Below, in pieces: positions 10,935-22,007 of a DNA stretch of 64,000 nt. Both the position numbers and the translations under genes were made by a program. Below the pieces are notes generated by a model. That model had not been told where the DNA came from. It saw only the letters and a list, made by a program, of their open reading frames with translations, and did not search any database. Numbering within the stretch: position 1 is the stretch's first letter; each line of letters opens with the position of its first letter. The stretch is from Cliona cf. orientalis (Eukaryota; Porifera; Demospongiae; Clionaida; Clionaidae): contig OZ005695.1 in assembly GCA_963930775.1 (NCBI GenBank), positions 3,968,001-4,032,000 of the forward strand. The letters run 5' to 3'.

Positions 10935-11739
10935 CTGTAAAAGTTTCATAGTGCTATAATTTCCTACCAGGTCATAAGTTTCTCCTGAGTCTGTCAGGAG
11001 TAGATTAGATAGGAGTGTTGAACTACTGTACAAATGCTGCAACTAATGGCGTTCCATAGGAAAACGTAAACATAATGGCAATTGTACTTGAACCCTGGCT
11101 CACTTTAGGGGGAGCCTGGTAGCTACACACTGTCTGCACATGTGCCAAAATTTCCAGAAATCCCAGTATTTCATATTTTGGTCCGTTTATTAGTCCGTAA
11201 ATGTGAACTTTGTCCCCAGAAACATGCCTAAAATCGACAATGTTGGCTGTGGCTCGGGCTAAGGATGCTTGTTGCAACAAATCTAGCTTTCACAAGCGAG
11301 CAATATTGATAGAGAAATAATAGAGAAGCTATGAGAAGTTCTACTACTTTTATTGAACGCTTTTGGTGAATAATTGGGACTGTCTATACAAGCAGTTGTT
11401 CAATGGAAACGAAGGGATTTTATCAGATCTCTGAAGCTCAAGAAGGTTCGTTAAGCATTCGATATTAAAGCCTTCTGCACTGCAGACTGTATTCACTTTC
11501 ATCTCATTTTTTAGCTTTACTGACTTTGGATGCTTAGTATACCTTATCCATATGCGCGTGGTAGTGATAGTGTCCAGCGAATTATAGTAGAAATCATTGC
11601 ACATGCGCAGGTAGTATGCACCAGGCTCTCTTTCCCCTCTGGGATTGAGGCTAAATGGCAATCAGTCCTGTAGCTGAGTTAAATGTAATGATAAACACAG
11701 TCAGACCACAGCTGCAGCTACATAGACATAGAGAGAGAG
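10935..11739. other. Region upstream of Roc gene A
   Basis: Colinear with 38,348-39,150 in unit B. It contains a minus-strand frame at 11,350-11,661 (WIRYTKHPKSVKLKNEMK) with a shorter diverged counterpart at 38,808-39,032. Copy B has a stop (TATTGA) where A reads TATAGA, and many changes are non-synonymous, so coding is doubtful. No convincing donor in the right phase for the Roc acceptor was found here. Confidence 0.35.
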
Positions 11740-12058
11740 CATAGGCGGCGGAACCCATAGGGCTTTGGGGCTGAAGCCCCCCAATATTTGAGCCCCATAA
11801 TAGCTTTTTGATGACTATCTTGCAGAAAAATAATTGACAGTAGATAAATACATCAATATACCTACAAAATCTGCCTAGAATAAGTTCAAGAATTGATCTT
11901 AGTGCACGTTTTCTACCATTTCTTTGTTTCTGATAACCGATAGCTCCGTATGACCTTTGAACTTCAATTAAGTGGGTGTGGCCCTAAAATTTATCGCACG
12001 CGCTTCGCGCGCAATCAGTATTAGCCCCCCCAAACAAAAGTTACTTCCTCCGCCTATG
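11740..12058. mobile_element. MITE with CATAGGCGGCGGAA ends, unit A only
   Basis: Inverted ends CATAGGCGGCGGAA and TTCCTCCGCCTATG delimit 319 bases that are absent from the GA-repeat site in unit B (about 39,160-39,170). The target is itself a GA microsatellite, so the duplication length cannot be fixed. The interior has GGGGCTGAAGCCCC and GCGCTTCGCGCGC motifs and no ORF. Confidence 0.7.
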
Positions 12059-12427
12059 GACAGTGCTGCAGAGCAAGGGAATCAGCCATTTTACACTAGT
12101 ACACAATTGGGTAGGATAGGACTTAACATCACCACTATTCACTATGCTGGTATTTGTGACATCCATCCTACCGAATGCATTTACAAGCAGTTCAACACTC
12201 CCATATCTCATCTACAGTTCACTCATGCAGAGGTGACTCAAAGTCACTTGTGTTAACAAAGTGGTCCCTTAGCCCTATAATCATTCTTTCATGTTGAAAA
12301 ACTTCGGTAATAATGCACGATGTTGTATATCTGCCACGATTTTTATGGTACCCATAAGGTCTCTTTGAAGGCTCATAAATGCCTTATGTATAAACATTCT
12401 ACATGTACATTTACCAGAGAGAATAAA

Positions 12428-12732
12428 GCCCCGTTTACACATACAAGCTGGCTTAGACTAAACCGCTTTGGAATGCGCTTTAATCGCGTTTACACGTAGG
12501 GCCTTAAGCCAGCTTATTAAGCGCCTTAAGCCAGCTTAGAGCGTTTACACATGAACAATTTGTATAGCAACATATCCTAAACCAGTTTGAAACCGGTTTC
12601 AAACCACCTCCCAGACGTGGTTTACAAACCGGTTTAGAAGGCGACTTGTAAAGCGGTTTAGCGCATTTACACTAAGCCAGCTTAAACTAAGCTGGCTTCC
12701 AAACTGGTTTAAAGGCCTAGTGTAAACGGGGC
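12428..12732. mobile_element. MITE with GCCCCGTTTACAC ends, copy 1
   Basis: Ends GCCCCGTTTACAC and GTGTAAACGGGGC are inverted. The interior is built from repeated AAGCCAGCTTA and AAACCGGTTT motifs, so it can fold on itself along most of its length. Unit B lacks it at the corresponding site (about 39,475) but has another copy at 43,200-43,479. Confidence 0.75.
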
Positions 12733-12765
12733 TTAGGACATGGTGCTGGGCACCTAAGTGCTATA

Positions 12766-13300
12766 CAGTAGAACCTCGCTTAACAGACACCCCTCAATGG
12801 CAGGCACCTGCAATATAATGGACAATTCTTAATGTCCAGATTGTATTCCCATAGATATTCAAACTCCCTCAACAGCGGACACCCCGCTATTCCATATAAC
12901 AGACACTTACTTTGGTCCCGCTCGAGGCTGCGCAATAGTGAACAACCTTGCATAATGGACACAATACCTTCAATATTATTGCAAATAACGTTGTAGTGAA
13001 ATAAGTGGTGTATAGGACAGTCCTTTTAGTGCACTGAGTTATGAGAATGAAGTACAATGGAACCCCTCTAAAGCAAAACATTGGGACCAAAGATTTTGTC
13101 CACTGTAGCGAGGTGTCCTTAGCTCAGGGGTTAATGGTTGATCACACCCCTCCTACAGTTGCAGTCAGCTTTGACAAAGCACTACTGTGGATGATGAAAA
13201 AGACCGTATTGATCAGAGATCTGTCAACTGACAGCTTCTAAGCAAGAATTGAGACATATTTAGGCTTTACTGTAGCTACTGGTCGCTGAAACTGATCAAT
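12766..13300. mobile_element. Pogo/Tigger-like MITE remnants, shared with unit B
   Basis: The TA-flanked end CAGTAGAACCTCGCTTAAC at 12,766 is followed by CGGACA/CAGACA-type repeats. A second related end, CAATGGAACCCCTCTAAAGC, starts at about 13,055. Both are present in unit B (39,509-40,040), so they predate the duplication. The right ends are worn. The family is the same as the complete element at 23,785-24,169. The assignment rests on the TA target and the CAGT-GAACC-type ends. Confidence 0.55.
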
Positions 13301-13345
13301 TAAAATGGTGGGTGTCATGCTATAAGCGCTGATTGCAGGGTAATT

Positions 13346-13503
13346 CATAGGCGTAGAGTGGTAAACGGGTGCTCTGATACCCATGTGTACACTATTAAGT
13401 CGATAACATAAACACTTCAGAGCAAGTGTTACTTTGTGTGTGTTCAACTCAGTAATTTCATGGGTGCACCAGCACCTGGTGCACCCATGCTTCCTATGCC
13501 AGT
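13346..13503. mobile_element. Short insertion with GTAATT duplication, unit A only
   Basis: About 158 bases beginning CATAGGCGTAGAG sit between GTAATT at 13,340-13,345 and 13,504-13,509. Unit B has a single GGTAATT site near 40,090. Inside is a perfect small palindrome, ATGGGTGCACCAG ... CTGGTGCACCCAT (13,458-13,487). Inverted ends are weak (CATAGGC / CCTATGCC). Confidence 0.5.
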
Positions 13504-13815
13504 GTAATTAAACCGAGCATGCCCACGCGGTAATGAACTCTGGGTGTGATGGAAGGTTGATATGTTCTTGTGTATATTCAAATCAGCCCGCTGCATGAGG
13601 CTCGCTCTTGATCCATTATGTAATGATTACCGTGTCCATACATGTGTAACTACGCATACAGTTAAACTGGAAGCTTCTGAAGTCGATCATTGTAAACATC
13701 TACGTGCTGCACATGCTGACTCTCTGTATACATTACCATGATAATTTGGCATGCAAGCACTTCATACACATGGGATTCTTAAACTAATGAGCTCACTAAG
13801 AAGCAAGCCTTATAT

Positions 13816-14287
13816 CAGACCTTATGATAAATTTATTGTATGGCCAGTCAAAATGTCTGATCAAAATGAAATTTGACCGGACATTTACACCAAATGCCCG
13901 GACACCAATATACGTTAATTTTGTATTAATAATTCTTTTGGGCCAATGTTAGTGAACTATCTATGCTGTAACAGGTATGTTAGTCCAATGACATGCATAC
14001 AATACCACTAGCAGATGTACAGCTGCTGAGTCATTGTGGTCAGTGTAGTTGGTGGGTGCTAGGCCCACCCCAAGCCAGCCTCCAAAACCATAGTTGACAC
14101 AGTGACAGCTACTGCAGTGCAGCCTAAGCTAGTAAACAGGATGCTAGTCAATCATTAGTGCTTAAACAGCGCTATTGAATGCTGCATTGATTGAACAAAA
14201 AAGTGTCCGGATAATCAAGTCAATGGCCGGACATACTGGCTATTTGTCCGGAAAATGTCCGATGTCCGACCGTTATCATAAGGTCTG
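13816..14287. mobile_element. hAT-like MITE with TTATAT duplication
   Basis: Perfect inverted ends CAGACCTTATGATAA / TTATCATAAGGTCTG span 472 bases, flanked by TTATAT at 13,810-13,815 and 14,288-14,293. The interior carries GTCCGG/CCGGACA repeats near both ends. It lies inside a larger stretch (about 13,548-14,570) missing from unit B, where flanks join near 40,130. No ORF. Confidence 0.7.
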
Positions 14288-14293
14288 TTATAT

Positions 14294-15103
14294 TATGACA
14301 TAATGCTTTAAGATCACTTAGAACATGACAAATAAGGTGCTAAAGAGAGCACTGCTAATTACAATTGTACCTCCTAATTAATTTTGACAATTGTTTGTGG
14401 TGATTCTAGTAGTACTAGATTTGTACATCATTTGATTGCTACTACGATGAACGTCTCGTATCTTGTTCAGATATCAGTATTGGCAGTTAAAATTGACAGA
14501 ATTTCATGCTCAACTATATCAGATTCTAAGACTGTTGCACTGAAAATATCTGTACCTAGCTGAAATAATAATGCATGTTTCCTCCTTCCCACAATAATGA
14601 TTATGCTCCTATCTGTGGTATTCAGCCAGTATTCTATATATTAGTAAGGGTGGTTTAATACCATGATCATGCAAATAAAACGCAAGATCTAATTAATGCA
14701 AGAAATTTCGTGTTCTAGGAATTCTCATAATGTAGAGTGTGACGACCTTTACCAGAAAATTATGCTAAAAATAAAAGTGTAACTATTTTTTTAGCTTGCG
14801 TTCTATTAGCATAAACACGGTAGTATTGGACTCATAGTGGTGTCACAGCACACACTAGATAAATCATAATAATAATTATGATGATGCATACATAATAGAC
14901 ACTGGCACTAAACTAGCTGCACAATTCTGTAGCCACGTTTCTTGATAGTTAGTCTCCATTACAAAATTAATGCATACGCATGGCTCCGTGGTACTACATG
15001 TGTTTTATGTGGCAACTGTTTTGCAGAAATTATTAGCTCATAGAGTAATCAGTATTTCTGATACTATACTAGAAAACGCCATCCAACCCTGTTGTTCAAT
15101 AGC
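14294..15103. other. Intergenic sequence, no gene seen
   Basis: AT-rich sequence. 14,570-14,870 and 14,880-15,095 match separate parts of unit B (40,130-40,330 and 41,690-41,860), between which B carries about 1.3 kb of extra DNA. The motif AAATAAAACGCAAGATCT-like also occurs at 17,820, 40,245 and 44,636, so part of it is dispersed repeat. Confidence 0.4.
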
Positions 15104-15508
15104 TGTCAAACTAGAGCTCTAAAGAGCACATACCCCGCGCGCTCTGTAGCCACTGTAGCGTAGTATTGCAACACTCTGAGGCTGTTTCGTGACGTGACGA
15201 CCCTTTCCAATACCGTGCTTGAGCATGCGCAGTCGCATCCGCATACTAAAAGAGTGGGTGCGGTCGATAAACCACAGGCATGCTGAACAGAAAATGCACG
15301 ATTTGTAGCACTAGTAAGCCTTTTTGAGAAATTCGAAGCACGTACAAGCCAGTTTTTCACCGATATCTACCGATTGGCTATGATTACAGCACGCACAGAC
15401 GCCTAGAACTCGAGATCTGGCGATTTTTGTGCCGACGACGACAACGACAACGACGACAGACGGACAAACCGATTGCTTTACCCCTTGCGCATGCGCGCGG
15501 GGTAAAAA
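15104..15508. mobile_element. MITE with CCCCGCGCGC ends, unit A only
   Basis: It begins AGAGCTCTAAAGAGCACA followed by TACCCCGCGCGC and ends TTGCGCATGCGCGCGGGGTA. The same ends, reversed, occur at 62,276-62,850 and in a split copy at 52,519-54,010. Unit B has the uninterrupted site GTCAAAAATTTAATG at about 41,867. The interior includes an ACGACGACAACG microsatellite shared by the family. No ORF spans the copies. Confidence 0.65.
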
Positions 15509-16750
15509 TTAATGCTGACTATCACACACAATGCTGGGTGCTCACAAGTGCTTTGGCTTCCCACAGAAAGGTCAAAGACATGGTGGTTGACATGCTTTAG
15601 TGGTTGTACTGGTGTACACAGTACTGTAACATTATATATAATGCATGGGCCATTGTACACACACACCTACACTGTTAGATTCCAAGTACACATTGTTGTA
15701 CTTAAGATCAAGACGGCAACAATAAAATTATCTCTCCACATGCATGGGCACTACTTACATCATGTAATCTTTTAGTAACCCAAGCCACCCTAGGCTTGAT
15801 TTTAACCCTACAGGAAAAATGAACTGACAATAATATTTTCTAGAATCTGGGAAGCTAATGCTGACTTAATATTATATCACTAATGAGACAATCAATCTTA
15901 GATTATCAGTGCATTTCTGGAGAAGGCTGTTTGAACACCACAAGTATAGACATGTGTATACCATGCTCATGTCACATTGATCACTTACGATCTATGCCAT
16001 GGGTACTCAGCTAGTAAGTATACGTAGTTTGTTGCTCACATTTATAGTAAGCTTTTTGCATAATGATAATGTAAGCAACACTTGTGACGGATTCAAAGCT
16101 ACCTTGAATTTCACAGTGCACAGCCAATATCATGAGAGGATGGACAAGTACTGTAGGAATGATAGACTATTGAATCATGGCAGCACTTTCTTTGCTGAGT
16201 CATGGCCACAACAGCTGCTGAGGGCATTTCCTGTACTGTTAGCTACAAATTGAATGTGGATGTGCATGGACACACATGTGCAATTCCATGTGGTAAGCAG
16301 AGTGGACCTTTTGAATGGTTAGCTTCAAACTAAGGCTCCTTTACTAGGCCACTGTAACTTAAATACTTGTTTCCCGTCCTCTCCCATGCCTGGAGAGCAT
16401 GCGGGCGGGCCGTCATTATTCATTATTCATTATGTATGAATATCATTATATAACCACTAAACCTTGCCCACTTCCTGTCGTTTACAAGGAGCATGACTAG
16501 CTGGCTTGCTGTAGCAATGCATAATGAATTTTGAGGCGGCTACAAAATAAGCATGCGGGCGGGTGACAGGAAACAAGGAATCAAGTTACAGTGGCCTTAG
16601 TAGAAAGATAACTAATGGCAATGACAGGGATGAGGGGAGCATTTTATCACATCCCCAGCAGCAACTCAAAACGATGCATATAACACAACATGCACATGCC
16701 AGCCTCGTACCTAGGCTCTCCCCCTCCTCTTTATTTATTTCACGTGTGGA
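15509..16750. other. Intergenic; one conserved block
   Basis: 15,512-15,615 is nearly identical to 41,881-41,995 in unit B and on the minus strand has a frame containing VFDLSVGSQSTCEH with a GTGAGC donor candidate. Splicing it to the Roc acceptor would create a stop, so it is not supported as a Roc exon. 15,945-16,250 is specific to A and unrecognised. 16,700-16,740 and 17,243-17,275 are an inverted pair of GCCTGGGTGCGAGGCT-type repeats. Confidence 0.35.
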
Positions 16751-16759
16751 CACTGATGA

Positions 16760-16845
16760 TAGCCTCGTCCCCAGGCCACTCCCACGTTTTCAATGTTACA
16801 CGCATGTAACATTGAAAACGTGGGAGTGGCCTGGGGACGAGGCTA
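16760..16845. mobile_element. 86-base perfect hairpin with 9-bp direct repeats
   Basis: Two 40-base arms (16,760-16,799 and 16,806-16,845) are perfect complements around a 6-base loop ACGCAT. The direct repeat CACTGATGA lies immediately outside on both sides (16,751-16,759 and 16,846-16,854). This is the signature of a minimal foldback transposon with a 9-bp target duplication. As RNA it would form a near-ideal long hairpin. Confidence 0.8.
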
Positions 16846-16854
16846 CACTGATGA

Positions 16855-17593
16855 CACATTCAATGTCCATTGTGTCCATGTATAAATCAAAACAATGAGA
16901 AAGAAGCGCAGATCAGTGTGCTAATAGAACAGGCTGTTTGGAGTGTGTGTGAGAACGATCATGACTGAATTATTGCAGCCAACCCACTATCACTGCTTGA
17001 GATTCGTGAGGCTTCAAAACATTGGCTGGTAGTCTTATCCATTGATTGGGCCATCTGTAGAGCACTCCAATAAGCCTACGAGTACGCTTATCAATGTTTC
17101 TTACTCATTTGGACTCTCATACATGGACACAATGGCCACTGAATGTATCATCAGTGTCCGCACGTGATCAAGCCTCCCAGGCTCTCCCCCTCCCTTAACA
17201 TGAACATTAACTTTGCGTAAATAAAACTGCGCATACACAATAAAGAGGAGGAGAAGAGCCTGGGTGCGAGGCTATATCATGCAAATGCCACATTTATCAT
17301 TCTATGGAATTCTATATAATAGATGGCATTCACCTACATGTACTTGGGGGTGTGGTACTGTAGAGAATCCAGGGTAAGCGTCCATGGGTGCTGAAATGTG
17401 ACTTGCTATTTTGGCCCGCATGGGCATTTACCTGGGATATACATTGCATAGGTTTGTATAGAAGCTGCTACATTGACCTCTTGTCATGCAGTACGTGAGC
17501 ACTTATCTGGGAGTAGGTGCTTGCCCGGGACACTATGGTAATAATAAATTTGCCACACCTACACCCTTGTTCCAAAGTTTTGTTACTGTTAGT
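16855..17593. other. Region downstream of Kelch gene A
   Basis: Colinear in parts with 43,895-44,427. It has AGCCTCCCAGGCTCTCC-type repeat arms near 17,170 and 17,255, and a TGGTAATAATAAATTTGCC site at about 17,539 that is the empty site for the MITE at 44,169-44,385. It should contain the Kelch 3' untranslated region. No other gene is seen. Confidence 0.4.
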
Positions 17594-20500
17594 CTAGAAG
17601 CTATCATGCCTTAGCCTACCCATTGTGAGTTTGATGTGAGTTGGTAGCCTGTCCCCCTCTCCAAGTTGACTGACGTCTGTTACTATCCACTCAGCTGGGT
17701 GACCGCCACTGCATGCTGAAACATGCATGTAAAATTATAGCAAATCCAATTTCATAGCAATCACGTAACATGAACCTCAACTTGTTTAGTTTTCTAACAA
17801 TTGTATATAATATTATACAAATAAAATGCAAGATTTAATAAAATTCATGTTCTATTGTAGGACATTTTATAGTGTATCTTTATGTAGGGTGTGACTAAGT
17901 TCATCAGAAATCGCACAAAAATTAAAATCATATTTATTTTTTAGCTTGCATTCTATTAGAATAAATATGGTACATGTAGGATCCAGATACTGTACTAACA
18001 ATTACACTTAATGTTCTAGGGACTATGTCTAGCAAGCTAAATCCTCTTTTCCAAACCATCATCAACTAACTAGCTACACATACTCTGTGAGAGAGGGTTT
18101 AATTTGCTAGACTGGGAGTGTCATGTTATAGGAGCTTATACAATATCATGTTATTTTGCACTTACACAACTCCACAATAGTTGTCTGTGCAATGGGAACT
18201 GCCTTGTCAATATCACCATCCTCAGGTATAGTATCATTTCCTCCAAAGCAGATGATTCTAATCTTAGGAGATGAGTGAATGACGACTGAAGTGTGCCAAA
18301 CACGACCCTTTAGAGTCTCAGGCAGTATTACCTGTAATACACATTCACATGCACGTGTTACGTACATGTGCACATTTGATGCTAAAAAGTATGCTGTATA
18401 TTATAGCCCTAGGGGGAGGGGGTGTGGAATACAATGGGGCCTAAGAGTGCTTCACCACAGCCCACGCACGCTTTATTGAGTGGTTGCATAATTATCTCAG
18501 AAACCAGAAATTATAGTAATTATGTTATGTGAATGAAACGAGCATCAGTCTGGAGACACTGTGGAACCTATTATTTAAGCCAATCCCAAGTGCCTAAAGT
18601 ATAATAGGGGTAATGTACTTGTAGTCTTTACCATGACATACCTTCTTCCACTGCTGCTGGTTCAAATGAAATATCCAGGTATCTCTGAGTAACTCATCAC
18701 CACCAACTCCCCACAAGATCAGTAGAGCAGGGTGGGTTGGGTCAGCATCAGGATCATAGACACTGATCGATGAGTGACCTGCTCGAGCTACAGGGTGGTT
18801 GGGGGTTTGACTGGCTGGGATGGCTGTCCAAGTCTATCAGAGAATAATAATTAATTAATTAACTGGGTGTCTAAAGAATTTGCATGCAAGCAGTACTATC
18901 AAGGGCTTATCGAGCCGCCGTAGGCGGCGAGAGGGCATGTAACCCGCGTAGTGCTAACGTAGACGGCGAAATCCTAATTGTTACTAAAAATAGCAAAACA
19001 TTCAATGAACAAACTAGCATAGGCAACGTTTGTACCTGGTTTTATAGCGACCTACTTCCACGCTAAGCCTTTGTTGGCAACACCGAAGATCCAGAAGGCA
19101 ACACCAATCGTCGAGACAAGTGAAAACGAAGCTATTCTCGAATTGATTGGAGACGGTGGCGATGAAAAACAGCTCTGAGCTGACCGTCAAAACGCCATCA
19201 CACACTCTATCAGACTAAGCTGGGGTCATGAGACGTCGAAGGCCTTCATTCTAAGCTAGTCTTCAATACAACAAAACCAGAAGCTTACCCCATCGCTTCT
19301 GTCTCTATCGTTGGGCGATAAAGTGAACAGGAACTGTACACTGCTAGAGGCTCAGACTCAGCTCGATTTTGTTTCTGACACTTGGCAGCGTTGAGAACCA
19401 CCTGAAAGGACCATGATAGCCTCTCTTCTTTGTCAAATCTCGAAAAGAACGGGCTGATAAGCCATCAAACAAAATTTCATAGCTAGTAAAAAAAATCTAT
19501 TTTTAGTAACATGTTGGATTTCGCCGTCTACGTACGTTACATGCCCTCTCGCCGCCTACGGCGGCTCGATAAGCCCTTGGTACTATCTATGAAATTCCAT
19601 ACTCCTGCACAATATTAGGACAGAAACAGGATAATAACTCAACTACAATGTTTATATATACCACATTAATTTTATGCTAATAGAGTGCTAAAACATGAAA
19701 TAGAATTTCTTCCATACATTGGATATTGCACATGCATGCAATTCTAGAAATTTTTGCCTATAGTACAGTGCAGAGTATATACATGTAATACGTACAGTTT
19801 GTGTATGACAACAGCAGTGTGGTCAATAACACAGTGATCATTTCTATGTATTAATTCCGAGCGAGGTGAGGTTCCCACTCAGGTCCTGGTTGCACTTACG
19901 TGGTTTCCCAAATTTCTAAAATCTCACTTTCAGCCTCTAGAGCAACACAGGCCAGCCTTTACAGTTTATCAACTGTTGATCAGATTGCTAACCTGCTACC
20001 GAGTATCACAAAGCCATGCAATGCTTCGTCTTGCCTAAGTGTATGTACCCCATTTGAAAAATTGTGTGCCTCCCTTAAAGCTTGCACTCCACTGTCATAG
20101 TTGTGACCCAAACTTCATTACTACTCACAGATTGGCTGACAATCGGCCCACTCTTTTAACATATGTCAAACGACAACCTAGCTAAAAATTGGACTTACTG
20201 TTAATGTTGCATCCATGAACTTATTTGCACATATCCTGTAGTCCCTTTGTCAGCTCCTTCACAAACATAGGAGGTGTCTAAAGCCGGTACCTATCCAATA
20301 CTTAACTTTCAGACTCCTAGTCTTAACTAGCGCCTCGCCAGAGACGGTCAAACAGATCTACAGAATGCAAGGATTTTCCGTCTGACTCGTATTGAGGCAA
20401 CCTTGGCCCACCCTAGCTAGCTAGAGCCTTGTGCTTTGGCACGTGCCAAGCATGACGCTAACCCCACCTAGTCTTGCAAGCCACACCGTTCAATCTCGGA

Positions 20501-20851
20501 GACTGAAGGGTGTGGCTTGTGAGACTAAGCCCCACCCAGCCTACCTTGCATGCCTAGACCTTGTGGGGTGTGGTGCAACGCTAAATCCGGTATCCTCACC
20601 GCATCCTAACCAATTGGCTGAGCGAGGAAATTCCTGCACTCGATCACGTGTGTCCCTAGTAGTTATCTGATAAATAATATTATTATATAGTATGTAGCCA
20701 AGGTGAAATTAGCCATTATTTATACGCTCCTTGTAGTCAATACAGCTGCTATGCTCAGAGCATAACAGCATTAATTAGAATTAGTGCATGCACATATGGA
20801 ATTTTAGTGGCTTACATCCTAACAAATTTCTTGCAGTAATCAGGCCCGTAG

Positions 20852-20883
<32 letters not shown>

Positions 20884-21933
20884 CGGATCGGGAGATTTAA
20901 TCGAATCCCCCCAGCCTGGCTCAGAGAATTGTATGATGGAAATTAAACTAAACAGTCAACTTGAACTGACCCAGCGGTTCATGTCCAGGATGTAGACATC
21001 AGGTGATATCGGCTTACTATCCTTCCATCCTCCAAACAGAACAGCTCGATGATGGTCCACTCTGGTTAGAGAGCTCCAGCAACAAGCTGGAGGTGGACTG
21101 CCAGTGATGGTTGGTCTAAACCACATGTCTAAAGAAGAGAAGAATCTGATAAGATGGAACAGACATGTATATGTACGTATACGTATAATGCATATGCATA
21201 TACATATATTAATTTATGATAAAATATATAAGGGCTAGCTAAACATAATTTTAGTGTAATACACACGTACAATTAATTGATAACCACTTCACAATAATTT
21301 TCATATTGCATACATTATCAAATCTTCTTTAGACTATAAAGCAACAAAATCAAGCTTTTAGTGTCATGTATACTACATGTGCAAGTTATGGTTCACACAC
21401 ATACACTCACTTTGTTTAGTGTCATAGCAGACCACCTCATTGGTCCACCCACTACCCTCTATCTCAGGATGTGGAGCATACTCTACTCCTGGATGATGGT
21501 TGGTTGGTAGCTCACCAAACCCTCCTACTGTTACAATAATGCTTCCATATGAGATTCCTGCTAGTCCAAATTTCTTCATTGGAGCTGCCTGGGGGTTGGC
21601 TGGTTGTAGTTCCCTCCACTCCATGGTTGTCGTGTCCAGGCAGTGTACAGTGTTGTAGAAGCCTCCCTCACCAGCTCCACCAATGTGATAGAGTAGTGAT
21701 CCTACTGCTACACAGGCTGCAGCCGCAACACCAGATGGTGGTGTACCAGATGTTGCCATTTGTGTCCACCCTTCTCTATCAGGATGGATGGAAGTAAGAG
21801 GATCAGCAAGGCCTCCATCAGCTCCAATGCCACCATAAGTTATCCATTCGCCCTCCACTAGAGCACTGCAATGCCAAAATAGTGGTTCAGGCTCATAGCA
21901 AGGATCAGGGGGACTGGGAGGGGCTGTTGCCAT
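17594..21933 (-). CDS. Kelch-repeat propeller protein, copy A (5 exons)
   Basis: Exons on the minus strand are 21,933-21,411, 21,128-20,971, 18,833-18,642, 18,331-18,166 and 17,715-17,594, all with GT/AG borders. Phases match and total 1161 bases, or 386 codons plus TAG. About six Kelch blades are visible by GG pairs and spaced Trp: ITYGG and YHIGG, then VTVGG (exon 1), AVLFGG...YILDMNRW (exon 2), SSISVYDP...GVGGD...WIFHLNQQQW (exon 3), RIICFGG (exon 4). Exon 5 encodes a 40-residue tail. The product is probably a cytoplasmic protein-interaction scaffold. An upstream acceptor (CTGCAG, 21,940) implies a 5' leader exon. Copy A is more worn than B: it lacks residues in the first blade (SIHPDREGW where B has SIDVFDPDREEW) and a Gly before HCSAL, but the frame is intact. 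A weak donor GTAGGC in exon 5 would allow an alternative end. Confidence 0.8.
18900..19579. mobile_element. TIR element with CAAGGGCTTATCGAG ends, copy 1
   Basis: Terminal inverted repeats are perfect for the first 44 bases and continue imperfectly to about 85. They contain their own small palindrome, GCCGCCGTAGGCGGC. The 7-bp direct repeat GTACTAT flanks it at 18,893-18,899 and 19,580-19,586. It lies in the Kelch A intron between exons 2 and 3; unit B lacks it near 55,900. The second copy is at 46,170-46,832. The 680 bases have no transposase frame, so it is non-autonomous. Confidence 0.8.
19587..20965. other. Kelch A intron: repeats and poly-G
   Basis: This intronic stretch holds a hairpin from 20,467-20,526 (AGTCTTGCAAGCCACACC against GGTGTGGCTTGTGAGACT), a TTAATTCCGAGCGAGG-type repeat start at 19,852 shared with 33,851, and a run of 31 G at 20,853-20,883 followed by GCGGATCGGG. 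The sequence AACAAATTTCTTGCAG before the poly-G is conserved in unit B (about 57,681), where the G run is shorter. No gene is seen. Confidence 0.5.
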
Positions 21934-22007
21934 AGCAACCTGCAGTAATCAGTATCATATCAATATTACATTTATCAATTGATATTCCGTAGCATAAACT
22001 CATAATA

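Noticed and set aside
11350..11661. Possible N-terminal exon of Roc gene A
   Set aside because: Copy B has a stop in the same frame, changes are mostly non-synonymous, and no donor in the required phase was found.
15512..15640. Conserved block as an exon between Kelch and Roc
   Set aside because: Joining its GTGAGC donor to the Roc acceptor creates a stop codon; kept only as a conserved block.
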